Assembly: GCA_937138625.1 (NCBI GenBank)
Contig: CAKZPF010000003.1
Span: 124,001 to 188,000 of the forward strand
Source: an uncultured Caulobacteraceae bacterium
Lineage (GTDB): Bacteria; Pseudomonadota; Alphaproteobacteria; Caulobacterales; Caulobacteraceae
Length of the DNA: 64,000 bases
Reading direction: 5' to 3'
Of the stretch, positions 8,456-18,483 are shown piece after piece; within the stretch, counting starts at the first letter, position 1; each line of letters opens with the position of its first letter. A program made the translations under genes and the position numbers. The notes under the pieces are model-generated. The model was given only the letters and a program-made list of their open reading frames with translations, had not been told where the DNA came from and did not search any database.

Positions 8456-11008
8456 ATGAGCAAACTCACGAAAAAACGTATTCTTCTGAGCCTGCTGGCC
8501 GTTATCCTTATGGGCGTTTTGGCCGTTGGGGCTGCTGTTGGCTATTTTGTTTACGAGGCCACACGCCATTTGCCCGACGCCGAAGCCCTGGCGAAATACC
8601 GCCCGGCCGTCAGCACGCGTCTGTTTGACCGCCATGGCAATTTGGTTGCGGAATTTGCCTCGGAAAAACGAGTGTTCACGCCCATCGATGCCATGCCCGA
8701 GCGTCTGGTGAATGCCTTTTTGGCCGCCGAGGACAAGAATTTCTATGACCACAAAGGCCTGGATATGAAGGGCATTGCCCGGGCCGTTTTTGCCAATGTC
8801 GGCAACGTGGCCCAGGGGCGGCGCTTGGAAGGGGCGTCGACCATCACACAACAAGTGGCCAAAAATCTGTTACTGAGTAATGAAGTCAGCTTTCGACGCA
8901 AATTGCGCGAGGCCATTTTGGCCCGCGAGATTGAACAGAATTTCAGCAAAGAACAAATCCTGGAGCTCTATTTGAACGCCATCTTTTTGGGCCAGCGCAG
9001 CTATGGTGTGACGGCGGCGGCCCGAACCTATTTCAACAAACCGCTGGATGAGCTGTCGGTGGCCGAGGTCGCCTATTTGGCGGCTTTGCCCAAGGCCCCG
9101 TCCACCTATCATCCCACGCGCAACCATGATCGCGCCTTGGCCCGGCGCAATTGGGTGGTCACCCGCATGCTGCAGAACGGCTATATCAACGAAGAGCAGC
9201 ACGCTTTGGCCCTAGAGCAGCCCTTGGTTACCCGCCTGAGCGCCGAGCAAACCAGCATCCAAAGCGCAGATTACTTTGTCGAGGAAGTGCGCCGAGAGCT
9301 GATCGAAACCTATGGCGAAGAGCGGGTTTATAAAGATGGCCTTATGGTGTTCACCACCTTGGACCCCGAGCTTCAGACCATGGCGCAAGACACCTTGCGC
9401 CAGCATTTAGAGACCCATGATCGGGGGCCGTATCGGGGCGGATTTGATCAGATCAAACTCAAAGACGACAAACCAGACAGTTCCTATGGCTGGTATGATC
9501 AGCTGAAGGCCCGTGGCGACATCACACCCAACGAAGCCTGGCAGGTGGCCGTGGTGCTGAAAACCAGTGGCCGCGTGGTGTTGGGTCTGGATGATGGAGA
9601 TGTGTCCAATCTCAGCATGGAATCGATGAAGTGGGCACAGGCGGGAACGGGCCTGAAGGTTGGCGATTTGATCTATGCCGAACCGGGGCCGGAGGGGCAC
9701 ATTTTGCGTCAAGTGCCGGAGATCAATGGGGCGATTGTTGCCCTAGAGCCGGAAATGGGCCGCGTGCGGGCGCTGGTGGGCGGATACAGCTTTGACGATT
9801 CCAGTTTCAACCGCGCCACCCAAGCTTGGCGTCAGCCCGGATCAGCGTTCAAACCCTTTGTCTATGCCGCGGCCCTTGAGAACGGCTATACGCCTGCAAC
9901 CGTTGTCATGGATGCACCCTTTGCCGCCGAGACCGCCACAGGCGAGATGTATCGCCCGGAAAACTATGATTTGAATTTCCTGGGTCCCTTGATTATGCGG
10001 GTGGGCATTCAGAAATCTCGTAACGCCATGACCGTGCGCCTGGCGCAGCATGTGGGCCTCGAGACCACAGCCAAGTTCATTCGCCCCTTCGAGATCAGTC
10101 CCAAGCTGCTGCCGGTATTGTCGATGTCTTTGGGCTCGCTGGAGACCACACCGGCGCGGATGGCTGCGGCCTATGCCAGTTTTGCCAATGGCGGGTTGAA
10201 GGTGCGCCCACAATTGATCGAACGAATCCAAGATCGCGAAGGCACCACCGTTTTCAAACTGGATGATCGCATCTGCACCGATTGTAATGACAGTTTTGAT
10301 CCCGATCTCACCCCACGACCACAAGACAATCGACGCCGCTTGATGGACAGCATCACGGCTTATCAAATGACATCTATGATGCGTGATGTGGTGCGTCGGG
10401 GTACGGCCACGGTGGTCAATCAGGTGGGCAAGCCCATCGCGGGCAAAACCGGCACCACCAATGATTATAAAGACGCCTGGTTCGTAGGGTTTTCCCAGGA
10501 TTTGGTCTCTGCCGTCTTTCTGGGGTATGACAATCCCAAATCCCTGGGTAAGGGCGGCACCGGCGGCGGTATGGCCGCGCCTGTGTTCACAAGCTTTATG
10601 TCTAAGGCCCTGCGTGGCGTTCCCCAGTCCGAGTTCACGCCGCCAAAAGAAGCCATTCCCGTTTGGATAGAAGAGACCACAGGCCTGCCCACGATCGAGG
10701 GCTATGGCCGGCTCGAGTTTTTCAAACCTGGCACCGAGCCCGGTATGGTGCCGCCCGAATACATCGGCGGCAATCTGATGTTCAATGATCCCTTTGCCGA
10801 TGACCCCTTGTTGTTTGACTACAACGAGGACCGCGCACCTGCGGCTGGGCAGCGGTATCACAAAAACCGTTTTTATGGCTCTGGTCCAAGTGAACAGGGG
10901 ACATCAGACGAGACCACATCTGCCGAACCGGGCCCCAGTGAAGACACTCGTCCTGGGCCGCCGCCTGTAGCATCAGAACCCGAGACCGGATTGGGGGGCG
11001 TTTACTAG
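8456..11008 (+). CDS. mrcA: Penicillin-binding protein 1A (bifunctional transglycosylase/transpeptidase)
   Basis: About 850 aa; the start is ATG 8456 or the GTG one codon earlier. A cytoplasmic basic start and one membrane anchor (residues about 8-32) precede a GT51 transglycosylase domain (AAEDKNFYDHKG, EGASTITQQVAKNLLL) and a transpeptidase domain with the serine in SAFK (Ser463), SRN in QKSRNAM and KTG in AGKTGTTND. It polymerises and cross-links peptidoglycan in the periplasm. The C-terminal about 80 residues are Pro/Glu/Ser-rich and probably disordered. Confidence 0.96.
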   Translation: MSKLTKKRILLSLLAVILMGVLAVGAAVGYFVYEATRHLPDAEALAKYRPAVSTRLFDRHGNLVAEFASEKRVFTPIDAMPERLVNAFLAAEDKNFYDHKGLDMKGIARAVFANVGNVAQGRRLEGASTITQQVAKNLLLSNEVSFRRKLREAILAREIEQNFSKEQILELYLNAIFLGQRSYGVTAAARTYFNKPLDELSVAEVAYLAALPKAPSTYHPTRNHDRALARRNWVVTRMLQNGYINEEQHALALEQPLVTRLSAEQTSIQSADYFVEEVRRELIETYGEERVYKDGLMVFTTLDPELQTMAQDTLRQHLETHDRGPYRGGFDQIKLKDDKPDSSYGWYDQLKARGDITPNEAWQVAVVLKTSGRVVLGLDDGDVSNLSMESMKWAQAGTGLKVGDLIYAEPGPEGHILRQVPEINGAIVALEPEMGRVRALVGGYSFDDSSFNRATQAWRQPGSAFKPFVYAAALENGYTPATVVMDAPFAAETATGEMYRPENYDLNFLGPLIMRVGIQKSRNAMTVRLAQHVGLETTAKFIRPFEISPKLLPVLSMSLGSLETTPARMAAAYASFANGGLKVRPQLIERIQDREGTTVFKLDDRICTDCNDSFDPDLTPRPQDNRRRLMDSITAYQMTSMMRDVVRRGTATVVNQVGKPIAGKTGTTNDYKDAWFVGFSQDLVSAVFLGYDNPKSLGKGGTGGGMAAPVFTSFMSKALRGVPQSEFTPPKEAIPVWIEETTGLPTIEGYGRLEFFKPGTEPGMVPPEYIGGNLMFNDPFADDPLLFDYNEDRAPAAGQRYHKNRFYGSGPSEQGTSDETTSAEPGPSEDTRPGPPPVASEPETGLGGVY

Positions 11009-11089
11009 GGCCGCTGGGTTTTTGATCCATAGACAAAACCGGGCGAACCCTTTAGACAGCCTGCTTTGATACGATAGTCGGAGGAAATC

Positions 11090-12203
11090 ATGCGTCCAGA
11101 TATTCAAGCGGCCGCCGATCGCATTGCCCAGTCGTTATCTCTGCTGCGGAGGCGTCTTTGACTGGGACAACAGTCTGAAACAGCTGGATGAACTGAACGC
11201 TAAGGCCGAAGACCCCGATTTGTGGAACGACCCTGACCGTGCGCAAGCCATGATGCGCGAGCGCACACATCTGGCCGGGCAAATCGAACAAGTCCGCGCC
11301 CTTGAAGCCAAACATCAAGAAGGCCTGGAATTCGCTGAATTGGGTGAAATGGAAGGCGATGACAGCCTGATCGAAGAGGCCCGCACCATCCTGACCAAAG
11401 CCCAAGCCCGAGCAGAGCGCGCCGAGCTTGAGGCCCTGTTGTCCGGCGAGGCCGACAGCAACGATTGCTATGTCGAGGTCAATGCGGGCGCGGGTGGCAC
11501 CGAAAGCCAAGACTGGGCCGAAATGCTGAGCCGGATGTACGCCCGTTGGGCCGAAGCCCACGAGTATAAAGTGACGGTTATCGAAGAAACGCCTGGCGAG
11601 CAGGCGGGTGTGAAATCCTGTACGCTGATGGTCAAGGGCATCAACGCCTATGGTTGGTTGAAAACCGAAGCCGGGGTGCACCGCCTGGTGCGCATCTCGC
11701 CTTATGATTCAAACGCACGGCGACACACCAGTTTTGCATCCGTTTGGATTTACCCGGTTGTGGATGACACCATTGATATCGAAATCAACGAAAGCGATTG
11801 TCGGGTGGATACCTTTCGGGCGTCAGGGGCCGGGGGGCAGCACGTCAACAAAACTGACAGCGCCATCCGCATCACCCACTTGCCCACCGGCATCGTGGTG
11901 GCCTGTCAGTCTGAACGCTCGCAGCACCGCAACCGCGATACGGCCTGGAATATGCTGAAAGCCCGCCTATATGAAGCCGAGCTGCAGAAGCGTGAGGCCG
12001 CCGCCCAAGCCGAGGCCGACAGCAAAACCGAAATCGGCTGGGGGCATCAGATCCGATCTTATGTTTTGCAGCCCTATCAAATGGTCAAGGATCTGCGAAC
12101 GGGCGTTGAAACCTCCAACACCCAAGGGGTGCTGGATGGCGATTTGGATGACTTTATGGCGGCGGCACTGGCCGAGCGTGTGGGCACACAGCGCGCCGAC
12201 TGA
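11090..12203 (+). CDS. prfB: Peptide chain release factor 2, requires programmed +1 frameshift
   Basis: The gene starts at ATG 11090 behind GAGGAAA, reads 23 codons and meets an in-frame TGA at 11159-11161. Slipping +1 at CTT-TGA-C moves translation into the frame that continues to 12203, giving about 370 aa. The joined sequence ([20 protein letters not shown]) is continuous with the family. The GGQ motif for peptide release ends at Gln250, and the stop-recognition motif is Ser203-Pro204-Tyr205, the SPY variant of SPF that I associate with alphaproteobacterial RF2. RF2 recognises UGA and UAA. The gene ends at a bidirectional terminator. Confidence 0.96.
11148..11162 (+). promoter_or_regulatory. 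prfB autoregulatory +1 frameshift site
   Basis: The order is an internal Shine-Dalgarno-like GGAGG (11148-11152), a short spacer, slippery CTT (11156-11158) and in-frame TGAC (11159-11162). This matches the classical prfB recoding element: low RF2 lets the ribosome pause at UGA and shift +1, so RF2 controls its own synthesis. The spacing from GGAGG to CTT is 3 nt, as in the E. coli site. Confidence 0.93.
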
Positions 12204-12226
12204 AGAGGCATAATCAACACACTCAA

Positions 12227-12258
12227 AACGGCCGCAGAGGATATCCGCTGCGGCCGTT
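12227..12258. terminator. Bidirectional terminator between prfB and bactofilin genes
   Basis: Perfect 11-bp stem AACGGCCGCAG (12227-12237) / CTGCGGCCGTT (12248-12258) with a 10-nt loop, between two convergent genes. The preceding AAAA and following TTGTCT give short A/T flanks for both directions. Confidence 0.7.
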
Positions 12259-12284
12259 GTCTATAATCTTTGGGTCTGGCGCCC

Positions 12285-12917
12285 TTAAGCGCTTTCGGCT
12301 TGTTTGCTGTCTTCGTTCAGTTCTGCGTCCACGGGCTCGGCCGAAGATTTGAGTGGCGTGACAGAGGCCGAACTCGGCGCCGTCCCAGCAGATTTGCTTT
12401 TACCACTGAAGGACATGGCGGGAATGTCCATATCATCTTCGGCCTCGTGGCTCATAATCAGGCCTTTGATCGGGTCCTGGTCATGTTTGCAGCGCCCATC
12501 AAAGTAGGCCCCGCTTTCCACGGCAAAGACCGAGGTGATGATATCCCCCTCGACATGGGCATTGGTATAAAGGTGGACCTTGCGCGCGCGCACCGAGCCA
12601 ATGACCTTGCCGCGCACCTCGATGCTTTCGGCGGTGATTTCGCCAAAAACTTGCGCGGTGTCACCAATGCTGAGTTTGCCGGCACGCACATCGCCCTCGA
12701 CCACGCCATCGATCTGCACATCCCCATTGGTGATGATCGAGCCCTTGATGGACATGTCGGAACTGAACACGGACGGTGAAATCATTTCCGCGCGTGGGTT
12801 TGACATGGTGCTCGCTTTCGGGGCCGCCGGTTTTGTGTTCGGCATGGGGATCGCCGGGGGACCATTCTCCGCCTTGGTGTCTGGCATGGCTGATGGTTTT
12901 GGCGATTTGTTGAACAT
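12285..12917 (-). CDS. Bactofilin family cytoskeletal protein
   Basis: 210 aa. A central bactofilin beta-helix core spans about residues 45-150 with the regular hydrophobic/Gly periodicity: SDMSIKGSIITNGDVQIDG, VEGDVRAGKLSIGD, VFGEITAESIEVRGKVIGSV and AHVEGDIITSVFAVESGAYF. The flanks are Pro/Ala/Ser-rich and disordered, as usual. Bactofilins self-assemble into membrane-associated filaments and scaffold cell-wall enzymes. The frequent M23 peptidase partner gene is not adjacent; PBP1A lies nearby across prfB. No nucleotide-binding site is expected. Confidence 0.92.
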   Translation of the reverse strand: MFNKSPKPSAMPDTKAENGPPAIPMPNTKPAAPKASTMSNPRAEMISPSVFSSDMSIKGSIITNGDVQIDGVVEGDVRAGKLSIGDTAQVFGEITAESIEVRGKVIGSVRARKVHLYTNAHVEGDIITSVFAVESGAYFDGRCKHDQDPIKGLIMSHEAEDDMDIPAMSFSGKSKSAGTAPSSASVTPLKSSAEPVDAELNEDSKQAESA

Positions 12918-13129
12918 CCTGCGCTCCCCTTGATCTCTCAGAAAGAATGATGGCTACCATAACACGGAAATGCCCAGCAAGTGGCAAGTGAAGATTCTAT
13001 GGCATTGCCATGAGGATCCCTTGTGAACACAGGGAAAAAACTTCATATACCCCGCATCGCGCGCCGCTATCACTGGCGACTCAGACGGGACCTGTTTCAC
13101 GCCATTGAAAACCGGATGCGCGACCGGCG

Positions 13130-13609
13130 CTAGGCCTCGACCTGAGCCTCTTGCAACGCTTTCAGAACCTTTTCGACATGGCCTGGCACCTTCACTTTGC
13201 GCCACTGTTCCACGAGCTTGCCATCGGGGTTGATCAGAAACGTTGACCGTTCAATGCCCATATATTTGCGACCGTACATGCTTTTTTCCACCCAAACGCC
13301 AAAGGCGGCGCAGACCTGACCTTCAGGATCCGAGCCCAACAGAACCGACAAATTGTGCTTTTCACGGAAGTTGCCATGAGATTTCAGGCTGTCTTTGGAA
13401 ATGCCCAGGATGCTCGCGCCCAGCTTTTGGAAATCGGCGGCGTGCTCGGTGAAGGAGACGGCTTCTTTGGTGCAGCCAGACGTGTTGTCCTTGGGATAGA
13501 AATAGACAACCAGCCATTGCCCCTTGAAGGTGTCGTTGCCGACCGTGCCATCAGTATCGGTTTCCAAGCTGAAAGCCGGGGCTTTATCACCAAGATTTAA
13601 TTCAGACAT
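13130..13609 (-). CDS. bcp: Thiol peroxidase, Bcp/PrxQ-type peroxiredoxin (one-Cys form)
   Basis: 159 aa, thioredoxin fold. The peroxidatic Cys lies in YFYPKDNTSGCTKEAVSF. The resolving Cys that typical Bcp proteins carry five residues later (G-C-T-x-x-x-C) is Val here, so recycling must use another thiol or a distant Cys (one is present in GQVCAAFGVW). GVWVEKSMYGRKYMGIERSTF is the family C-terminal signature. It reduces hydrogen peroxide and organic peroxides in the cytoplasm. Divergent from the AsmA-like gene, with 56 bp between the starts. Confidence 0.92.
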   Translation of the reverse strand: MSELNLGDKAPAFSLETDTDGTVGNDTFKGQWLVVYFYPKDNTSGCTKEAVSFTEHAADFQKLGASILGISKDSLKSHGNFREKHNLSVLLGSDPEGQVCAAFGVWVEKSMYGRKYMGIERSTFLINPDGKLVEQWRKVKVPGHVEKVLKALQEAQVEA

Positions 13610-13665
13610 GTGGGGTCTCCCTGATTATAGTGTTGCTCTTACACGAACAGTCTTAAGGCATAGGT

Positions 13666-16600
13666 ATGACCCCAATCAAGCGCCGACGCCGTTGGATTTT
13701 GCAAACTGCCCTGCACACGCTGGAGGTGGTGGCCCTGGTTCTGGCCATCATTCTGGCCATTGTGGCGGTGTTGTTTTTCCGCTTGGCGCAGGGGCCAATG
13801 TCGCTGGAGACCGTGCGTCCGGGGCTGTCGCGGATGCTGGCCAATCAAATGGAGGTCGAGACCCTGAGCCTTGGCCCCACGCGCCTGGAGTGGTTCCGGG
13901 AAAGTCAGTCTTTGGGCTTGGCGATTGATGGCTTATCGGCCTTGGATGCCGAAAACCGCTTGGTGCTGCGGGCTCAGGATGTGGCGGTGGGGGTCTCCTT
14001 GCCAGGACTGCTGCGCCTGAAGGTCACGCCTGGTCACTTGGCAGCCCGCAACCTGCGGGCCGTCACCACCATGTCATCTGAAGGACGCGTAGGCTTGGGG
14101 CATACGCTTTATGGGGCGCCCACACGTGTGATCAATGTCAGCGACCTTGTTTTGGGCTTGGTGGGGCCGGAAACACGGCGATACCCCTCGAGCTTTTTGA
14201 AATCAGTGAATCTGCAAAACGCTCGCATCAGTTTTCATGAAACCGATGGCCCAATTTCCTGGCTGGCGGATGTGCCCGCCATTCGCACCTTCAAGGACGA
14301 AAGCGGCATCGGTATGGACGCGGAAATTGAACTGAAAGCGCCCGAGGTTCGGCCCGCCCATTTTGCTTTGTCCGTATTCTCGGCGGCCGATTCGCCCGAG
14401 GCCTTGGTGGATGTAAAACTTGATGATTTTCGACCTCGTGCCTTTGTACCCAGCCATGGGCGCTCAAAGGTTCTCCATCGCCTGGACTTGCCGGTTTCGG
14501 TGAAGGGTCGGATCGAAAATGTTGGCCTCGAGACTTTGAATGTGGCCGACATTTCCATGACCTTGGGGGCAGGGGATGTGGTGATGGGCGAGCGCAGGCA
14601 AGCCATCACTCGTGGTCAGATGTCCGCCACCCTCAGTGATGATCGCCAGACCATTGCCCTGCAAACTGACATCACAGGCCAGGACCTGAACATTGGCGGC
14701 ACAGGCCGTCTCCAGCCAGACTTTGATCAAGATGGTCGCCTGAAAGCCCTTGGTTTTCAGATCGACAGCCAAGGGCAGGTCAATCTTTCGACCCTGTCTG
14801 ATGGGCAAGTGCGCCTGAGTGGCTTTTCGGCCACTGGGCTTTGGAATCGGGCGCAACATTATCTGCGCTTGAGACAACTGCGCCTGGCCGCCGGTGGGGG
14901 GCGGCTGCAGACCTCGGCCACCATTGGCTATGGCCAAGATCACTTAATGGATGATTTGCAGGTTCAGGTTTCCGGAGAAATTACCGACAGCCTGCCGGCG
15001 CGAGCTTTGATGCGGTTTTGGCCAGGGACGCTCTTTCCCAATACACGGGCGTATTTAGACCGCTCGGTTTTGGGTGGCGATATTGCCGATGCTCAATTTG
15101 ATATCAATCTGCCCACACGCGTTTTTCAAGATCGTAAGATCCAAGACCAAGACGTTGATCTGACCTTTGCCGTTCGCGATGGGCGGTTTCAATTCATGCG
15201 CGATGTGGAGCCCATCAGTCAGATCACCGCGTCCGGCAAAATGACCGGCCGGACCTTAAAAATTGACTTGCAATCTGGGCGCTGGGGTGGGGGGCAGTTG
15301 CGGGATGCTGAAATCTGGATCCCCAAAATGGCCGATCCCAGCGAGCGGTTGACCTTGTCCTTGACCGCCGCCGGGCCCGCCGAGCCGTTGTTTCGGGCCT
15401 TGAATGGTGGGGGGCTTCGGTTGGCAGAGCGCACAAAAATCCAGCCGGAGCGTTTATCCGGCCAGGTCACAACTGATTTTAAAATGACCAGACCCTTGAA
15501 GAAAAAGGTGACCTACGAGGATCTGGAGCTTGATTACACCGTGCGCATGAAGGACGCCCGCCTCAGACACGCTTGGCGTGATTTTGATGCCCAAAGCACA
15601 GCCGTGACCCTGAAAGGTGACCAAGACCACCTCAGCATCACAGGCTTCGGATTGTACGGTCCCATTCGTGGTGATTTGACCTTTGATACGGTTTTTAAAG
15701 GCAGTTATGCCGATCGCACCGTCAAACTTTCCGGCCTGGTGGATCCAGAAACCCTGGCCAAAGCCGGCTATAATTTGAAGGGGTTTGTGGATGGCAGCGC
15801 CAAAACCGATGTCAATCTGAACTGGACAAATCGCCAACCGGTGGCGGGGCGTGTTTCGGTGGACCTAGAAGACACCAGCATTCTGACCGGCAGCCAAGCC
15901 TGGGCCAAAACCATGGGCCAGCCCGGCTATGCCACCATAGAATTTAAGGGCCGCCCCCAGGGCGGGGTGGATTTCCACAACATCTATGTCGATGCGGCGG
16001 GCTTGCGGGTGAATGGTCAGGCCCAGCTGGCCGAGAGTGGACAGGTCTTAAGCGCCGCGTTTCCGATCTTGCGCGTGCCCGAGACCGCGGATTTGACTGT
16101 CAGTGCCACCCGCGCCCAAGCCACCGAGCCTTTGGATATCAGCGTGACGGGCAATTATTTGGATGGGCGGGGCTGGTTGAAATCCATATTGACCGGAGAT
16201 CGCGAGAAAAAAGACCGACATTTGCGGCTAGAGGCGCGACTGGGCCAATTGCGCCTGAGCGATGAGAAAATCTTGCAACAGGTCCAGCTGCAATCGCGCT
16301 TTGACGGGGGGCTGAGGTCTTTGCGCGCTGAGGGACAGCTTTCAAAAAACGAGACCTGGGCCATGGCTGTCACACCCAAGGATGGCGTTCGCCAGCTCAC
16401 CGGTCAATTTGATGATGCGGGTCTGGCGCTGTCGACATTTTTAGGCATCACCAGTGTGCAGGGCGGACAAGCCCGATTGCAGGGCACATGGCCAGAAAAC
16501 GGGCCCTTGGCGTTAAATGTGGACGGCCGGAATATCAAGGTCCGTGATGTGCCCGCCTTGGCCACGCTGATTTCCGTGGCTTCGATCCGAGGTCTGGGCA

Positions 16601-17130
16601 ACGCCCTGAGCGGGGAAGGCCTGGCCTTTGATCGTGTGGAGCTGCCCTTAACCTTACATGATGGGGTAGTGGAGGTGGGCGAGGCCCGGGCCCGAGGGCC
16701 GGGATTGGGGATCACCACCACCGGTTTGGTGCGCACAGACCAGAAAACCCTGGCCTTGTCTGGATCGCTGGCCCCCGCCTATGGCATCAACGCGGTTTTA
16801 GGGAACATCCCCCTTTTGGGCGATCTGTTGGTCAGTCGCAAAGGCGAGGGCATTGTCGCCTTTACCTATAAACTCACAGGGCCTATTCGCTCGCCCCAAG
16901 CCGTGGTCAACCCCTTGTCGGTTCTGACCCCGGGTGTCTTTCGCCGGATTTTCGAATTTTCTACGCCGGATGCCCCCGGCACAACCGTTCCAGAGGGGAA
17001 CACAAAAGCCCCCGAGTCTGAGGCCCCACAGACCACCCCACCGGCCCCCGCACAAGAAGAGGAGGCTCAAAACCCGCCCACCAGCAGGCCAACTGTTGCC
17101 ATGGAGCCTATCGAGAGCGACGCGGATTAA
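13666..17130 (+). CDS. Large AsmA/YhdP-like envelope protein
   Basis: 1154 aa. A basic start (MTPIKRRRRW) and a single membrane helix (about residues 20-45) are followed by a long repetitive beta-rich region. The C-terminal about 250 residues form the AsmA_2-type domain, with the family-typical ending SLAPAYGINAVLGNIPLLGD, then GEGIVAFTYKLTGPI and VNPLSVLTPGVFRRIFE. Family members (YhdP, TamB, AsmA) span the periplasm as lipid-conducting beta-groove bridges. The last about 60 residues are Pro/Glu-rich. Transport of phospholipid to the outer membrane is an inference from the family. Confidence 0.88.
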   Translation: MTPIKRRRRWILQTALHTLEVVALVLAIILAIVAVLFFRLAQGPMSLETVRPGLSRMLANQMEVETLSLGPTRLEWFRESQSLGLAIDGLSALDAENRLVLRAQDVAVGVSLPGLLRLKVTPGHLAARNLRAVTTMSSEGRVGLGHTLYGAPTRVINVSDLVLGLVGPETRRYPSSFLKSVNLQNARISFHETDGPISWLADVPAIRTFKDESGIGMDAEIELKAPEVRPAHFALSVFSAADSPEALVDVKLDDFRPRAFVPSHGRSKVLHRLDLPVSVKGRIENVGLETLNVADISMTLGAGDVVMGERRQAITRGQMSATLSDDRQTIALQTDITGQDLNIGGTGRLQPDFDQDGRLKALGFQIDSQGQVNLSTLSDGQVRLSGFSATGLWNRAQHYLRLRQLRLAAGGGRLQTSATIGYGQDHLMDDLQVQVSGEITDSLPARALMRFWPGTLFPNTRAYLDRSVLGGDIADAQFDINLPTRVFQDRKIQDQDVDLTFAVRDGRFQFMRDVEPISQITASGKMTGRTLKIDLQSGRWGGGQLRDAEIWIPKMADPSERLTLSLTAAGPAEPLFRALNGGGLRLAERTKIQPERLSGQVTTDFKMTRPLKKKVTYEDLELDYTVRMKDARLRHAWRDFDAQSTAVTLKGDQDHLSITGFGLYGPIRGDLTFDTVFKGSYADRTVKLSGLVDPETLAKAGYNLKGFVDGSAKTDVNLNWTNRQPVAGRVSVDLEDTSILTGSQAWAKTMGQPGYATIEFKGRPQGGVDFHNIYVDAAGLRVNGQAQLAESGQVLSAAFPILRVPETADLTVSATRAQATEPLDISVTGNYLDGRGWLKSILTGDREKKDRHLRLEARLGQLRLSDEKILQQVQLQSRFDGGLRSLRAEGQLSKNETWAMAVTPKDGVRQLTGQFDDAGLALSTFLGITSVQGGQARLQGTWPENGPLALNVDGRNIKVRDVPALATLISVASIRGLGNALSGEGLAFDRVELPLTLHDGVVEVGEARARGPGLGITTTGLVRTDQKTLALSGSLAPAYGINAVLGNIPLLGDLLVSRKGEGIVAFTYKLTGPIRSPQAVVNPLSVLTPGVFRRIFEFSTPDAPGTTVPEGNTKAPESEAPQTTPPAPAQEEEAQNPPTSRPTVAMEPIESDAD

Positions 17131-17146
17131 TTCTGCACACGGGTAG

Positions 17147-18397
17147 CTAATCTGTCAGTTTCAATAGGGCGTGACGCTTTTTGCCAAAACTGAGCTTGGC
17201 TGTGTTGTCCGTTTTGAAATCATCAGGCGTCAACGGCCGGTCAGCATCGGATTCAGCGCTGTCGTTCACCCGCAGGCCGCCACCCTTGGCCAGGCGACGA
17301 ACCTCAGATTTCGAGTCTGCCAAGCCCGCCAACAGAAAAGCTTGCACCACCGTGCCCAATTGTGACGGGGCGATTTGGAACTCAGGCAAGCCTTGGCCCA
17401 TTTGCCCCTGTTCAAAGGTCTGCTCGGCGGCTTGGCGAGCTTGCTTGGCGGCTTCGCTGCCATGCAGCATGGCGGTGGCGGCATCCGCCAGCACCTTTTT
17501 GGCCTCATTGATTTCTGCGCCTTCCAAAGCCTCGAGGCGGGCAATCTCATCCAGCGGAATGTCCGTGAACAGCTTTAGGAACCGTCCGACATCCGCGTCA
17601 TCGGTGTTGCGCCAGAACTGCCAATAATCATACGGGCTGAGATGATCGGCGTTCAGCCATACGGCCCCCGCCGCCGTCTTGCCCATTTTTGCGCCCGATG
17701 CGGTGGTGATCAGACCGGTGGTGACGCCAAAGACCTCGGCGCCCTCGACCCGACGCACCAGCTCGACGCCCTGGACGATGTTGCCCCATTGATCCGAGCC
17801 ACCCAATTGCAACTTACAGCCGTATTCCTGGTACAGGCGCAAAAAGTCATAGGCCTGCAGCAGCATGTAATTGAATTCTAGGAAGCTGAGGGGCTGTTCA
17901 CGCTCCAGCCGCAGCCGCACACTGTCCATGGTCAGCATACGGTTGACGCTGAAATGCCGCCCCGTGTCCCGTAGGAAATTGATATATTCCAGCGTTTTCA
18001 ACCAATCGGCATTGTTGATGATGATCCCTTGGTCTGCGCCCTCACCAATATCCAACAGGGTATGAAACACCGTGCTGATGGATTGGATGTTGTTGGTGAT
18101 ATCCTCTTCGGTGATCAGTTTGCGGGCTTCATCCTTACCCGAGGGATCCCCCACCATGGTGGTCCCGCCGCCCATCAGGGCAATGGGTTTGCCGCCGCAA
18201 TTTTGCAAATGCCGCAGCAACATGATCTGGACCAATGATCCCACATGCAAACTGCCCGCCGTTGCATCAAAGCCCGCATAGCCAATCATAGCCGGGTTGT
18301 CTTTCAGCTGCGCGTCCAGACCTTCAAGGTTGGTGCCTTGGTGGATAAACCCCCGACTGCTAAGAACGTGCAAAAACTCGGATTTGAACTCGGACAT
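17147..18397 (-). CDS. tyrS: Tyrosyl-tRNA synthetase
   Basis: 416 aa, class I synthetase. The HIGH-equivalent is in [17 protein letters not shown]; the tyrosine pocket includes [20 protein letters not shown]; the KMSKS-equivalent is [17 protein letters not shown]-terminal S4-like domain ([11 protein letters not shown]) binds the tRNA. It converges on the AsmA-like gene and diverges from anmK with 86 bp between starts, an arrangement common in alphaproteobacteria. Confidence 0.97.
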   Translation of the reverse strand: MSEFKSEFLHVLSSRGFIHQGTNLEGLDAQLKDNPAMIGYAGFDATAGSLHVGSLVQIMLLRHLQNCGGKPIALMGGGTTMVGDPSGKDEARKLITEEDITNNIQSISTVFHTLLDIGEGADQGIIINNADWLKTLEYINFLRDTGRHFSVNRMLTMDSVRLRLEREQPLSFLEFNYMLLQAYDFLRLYQEYGCKLQLGGSDQWGNIVQGVELVRRVEGAEVFGVTTGLITTASGAKMGKTAAGAVWLNADHLSPYDYWQFWRNTDDADVGRFLKLFTDIPLDEIARLEALEGAEINEAKKVLADAATAMLHGSEAAKQARQAAEQTFEQGQMGQGLPEFQIAPSQLGTVVQAFLLAGLADSKSEVRRLAKGGGLRVNDSAESDADRPLTPDDFKTDNTAKLSFGKKRHALLKLTD

Positions 18398-18483
18398 ACA
18401 CTTGGCCTTTGATTGAATCCTGCCGGGTTGGGGGCAGGGAATTGACTCTTTGATCCCGGCACAAACCCTGGCATGATCCCTCT

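Noticed and set aside
7646-8854. Long minus-strand frame opposite thiL and PBP1A (402 codons)
   Set aside because: Shadow of two conserved genes; no ribosome site or motif.
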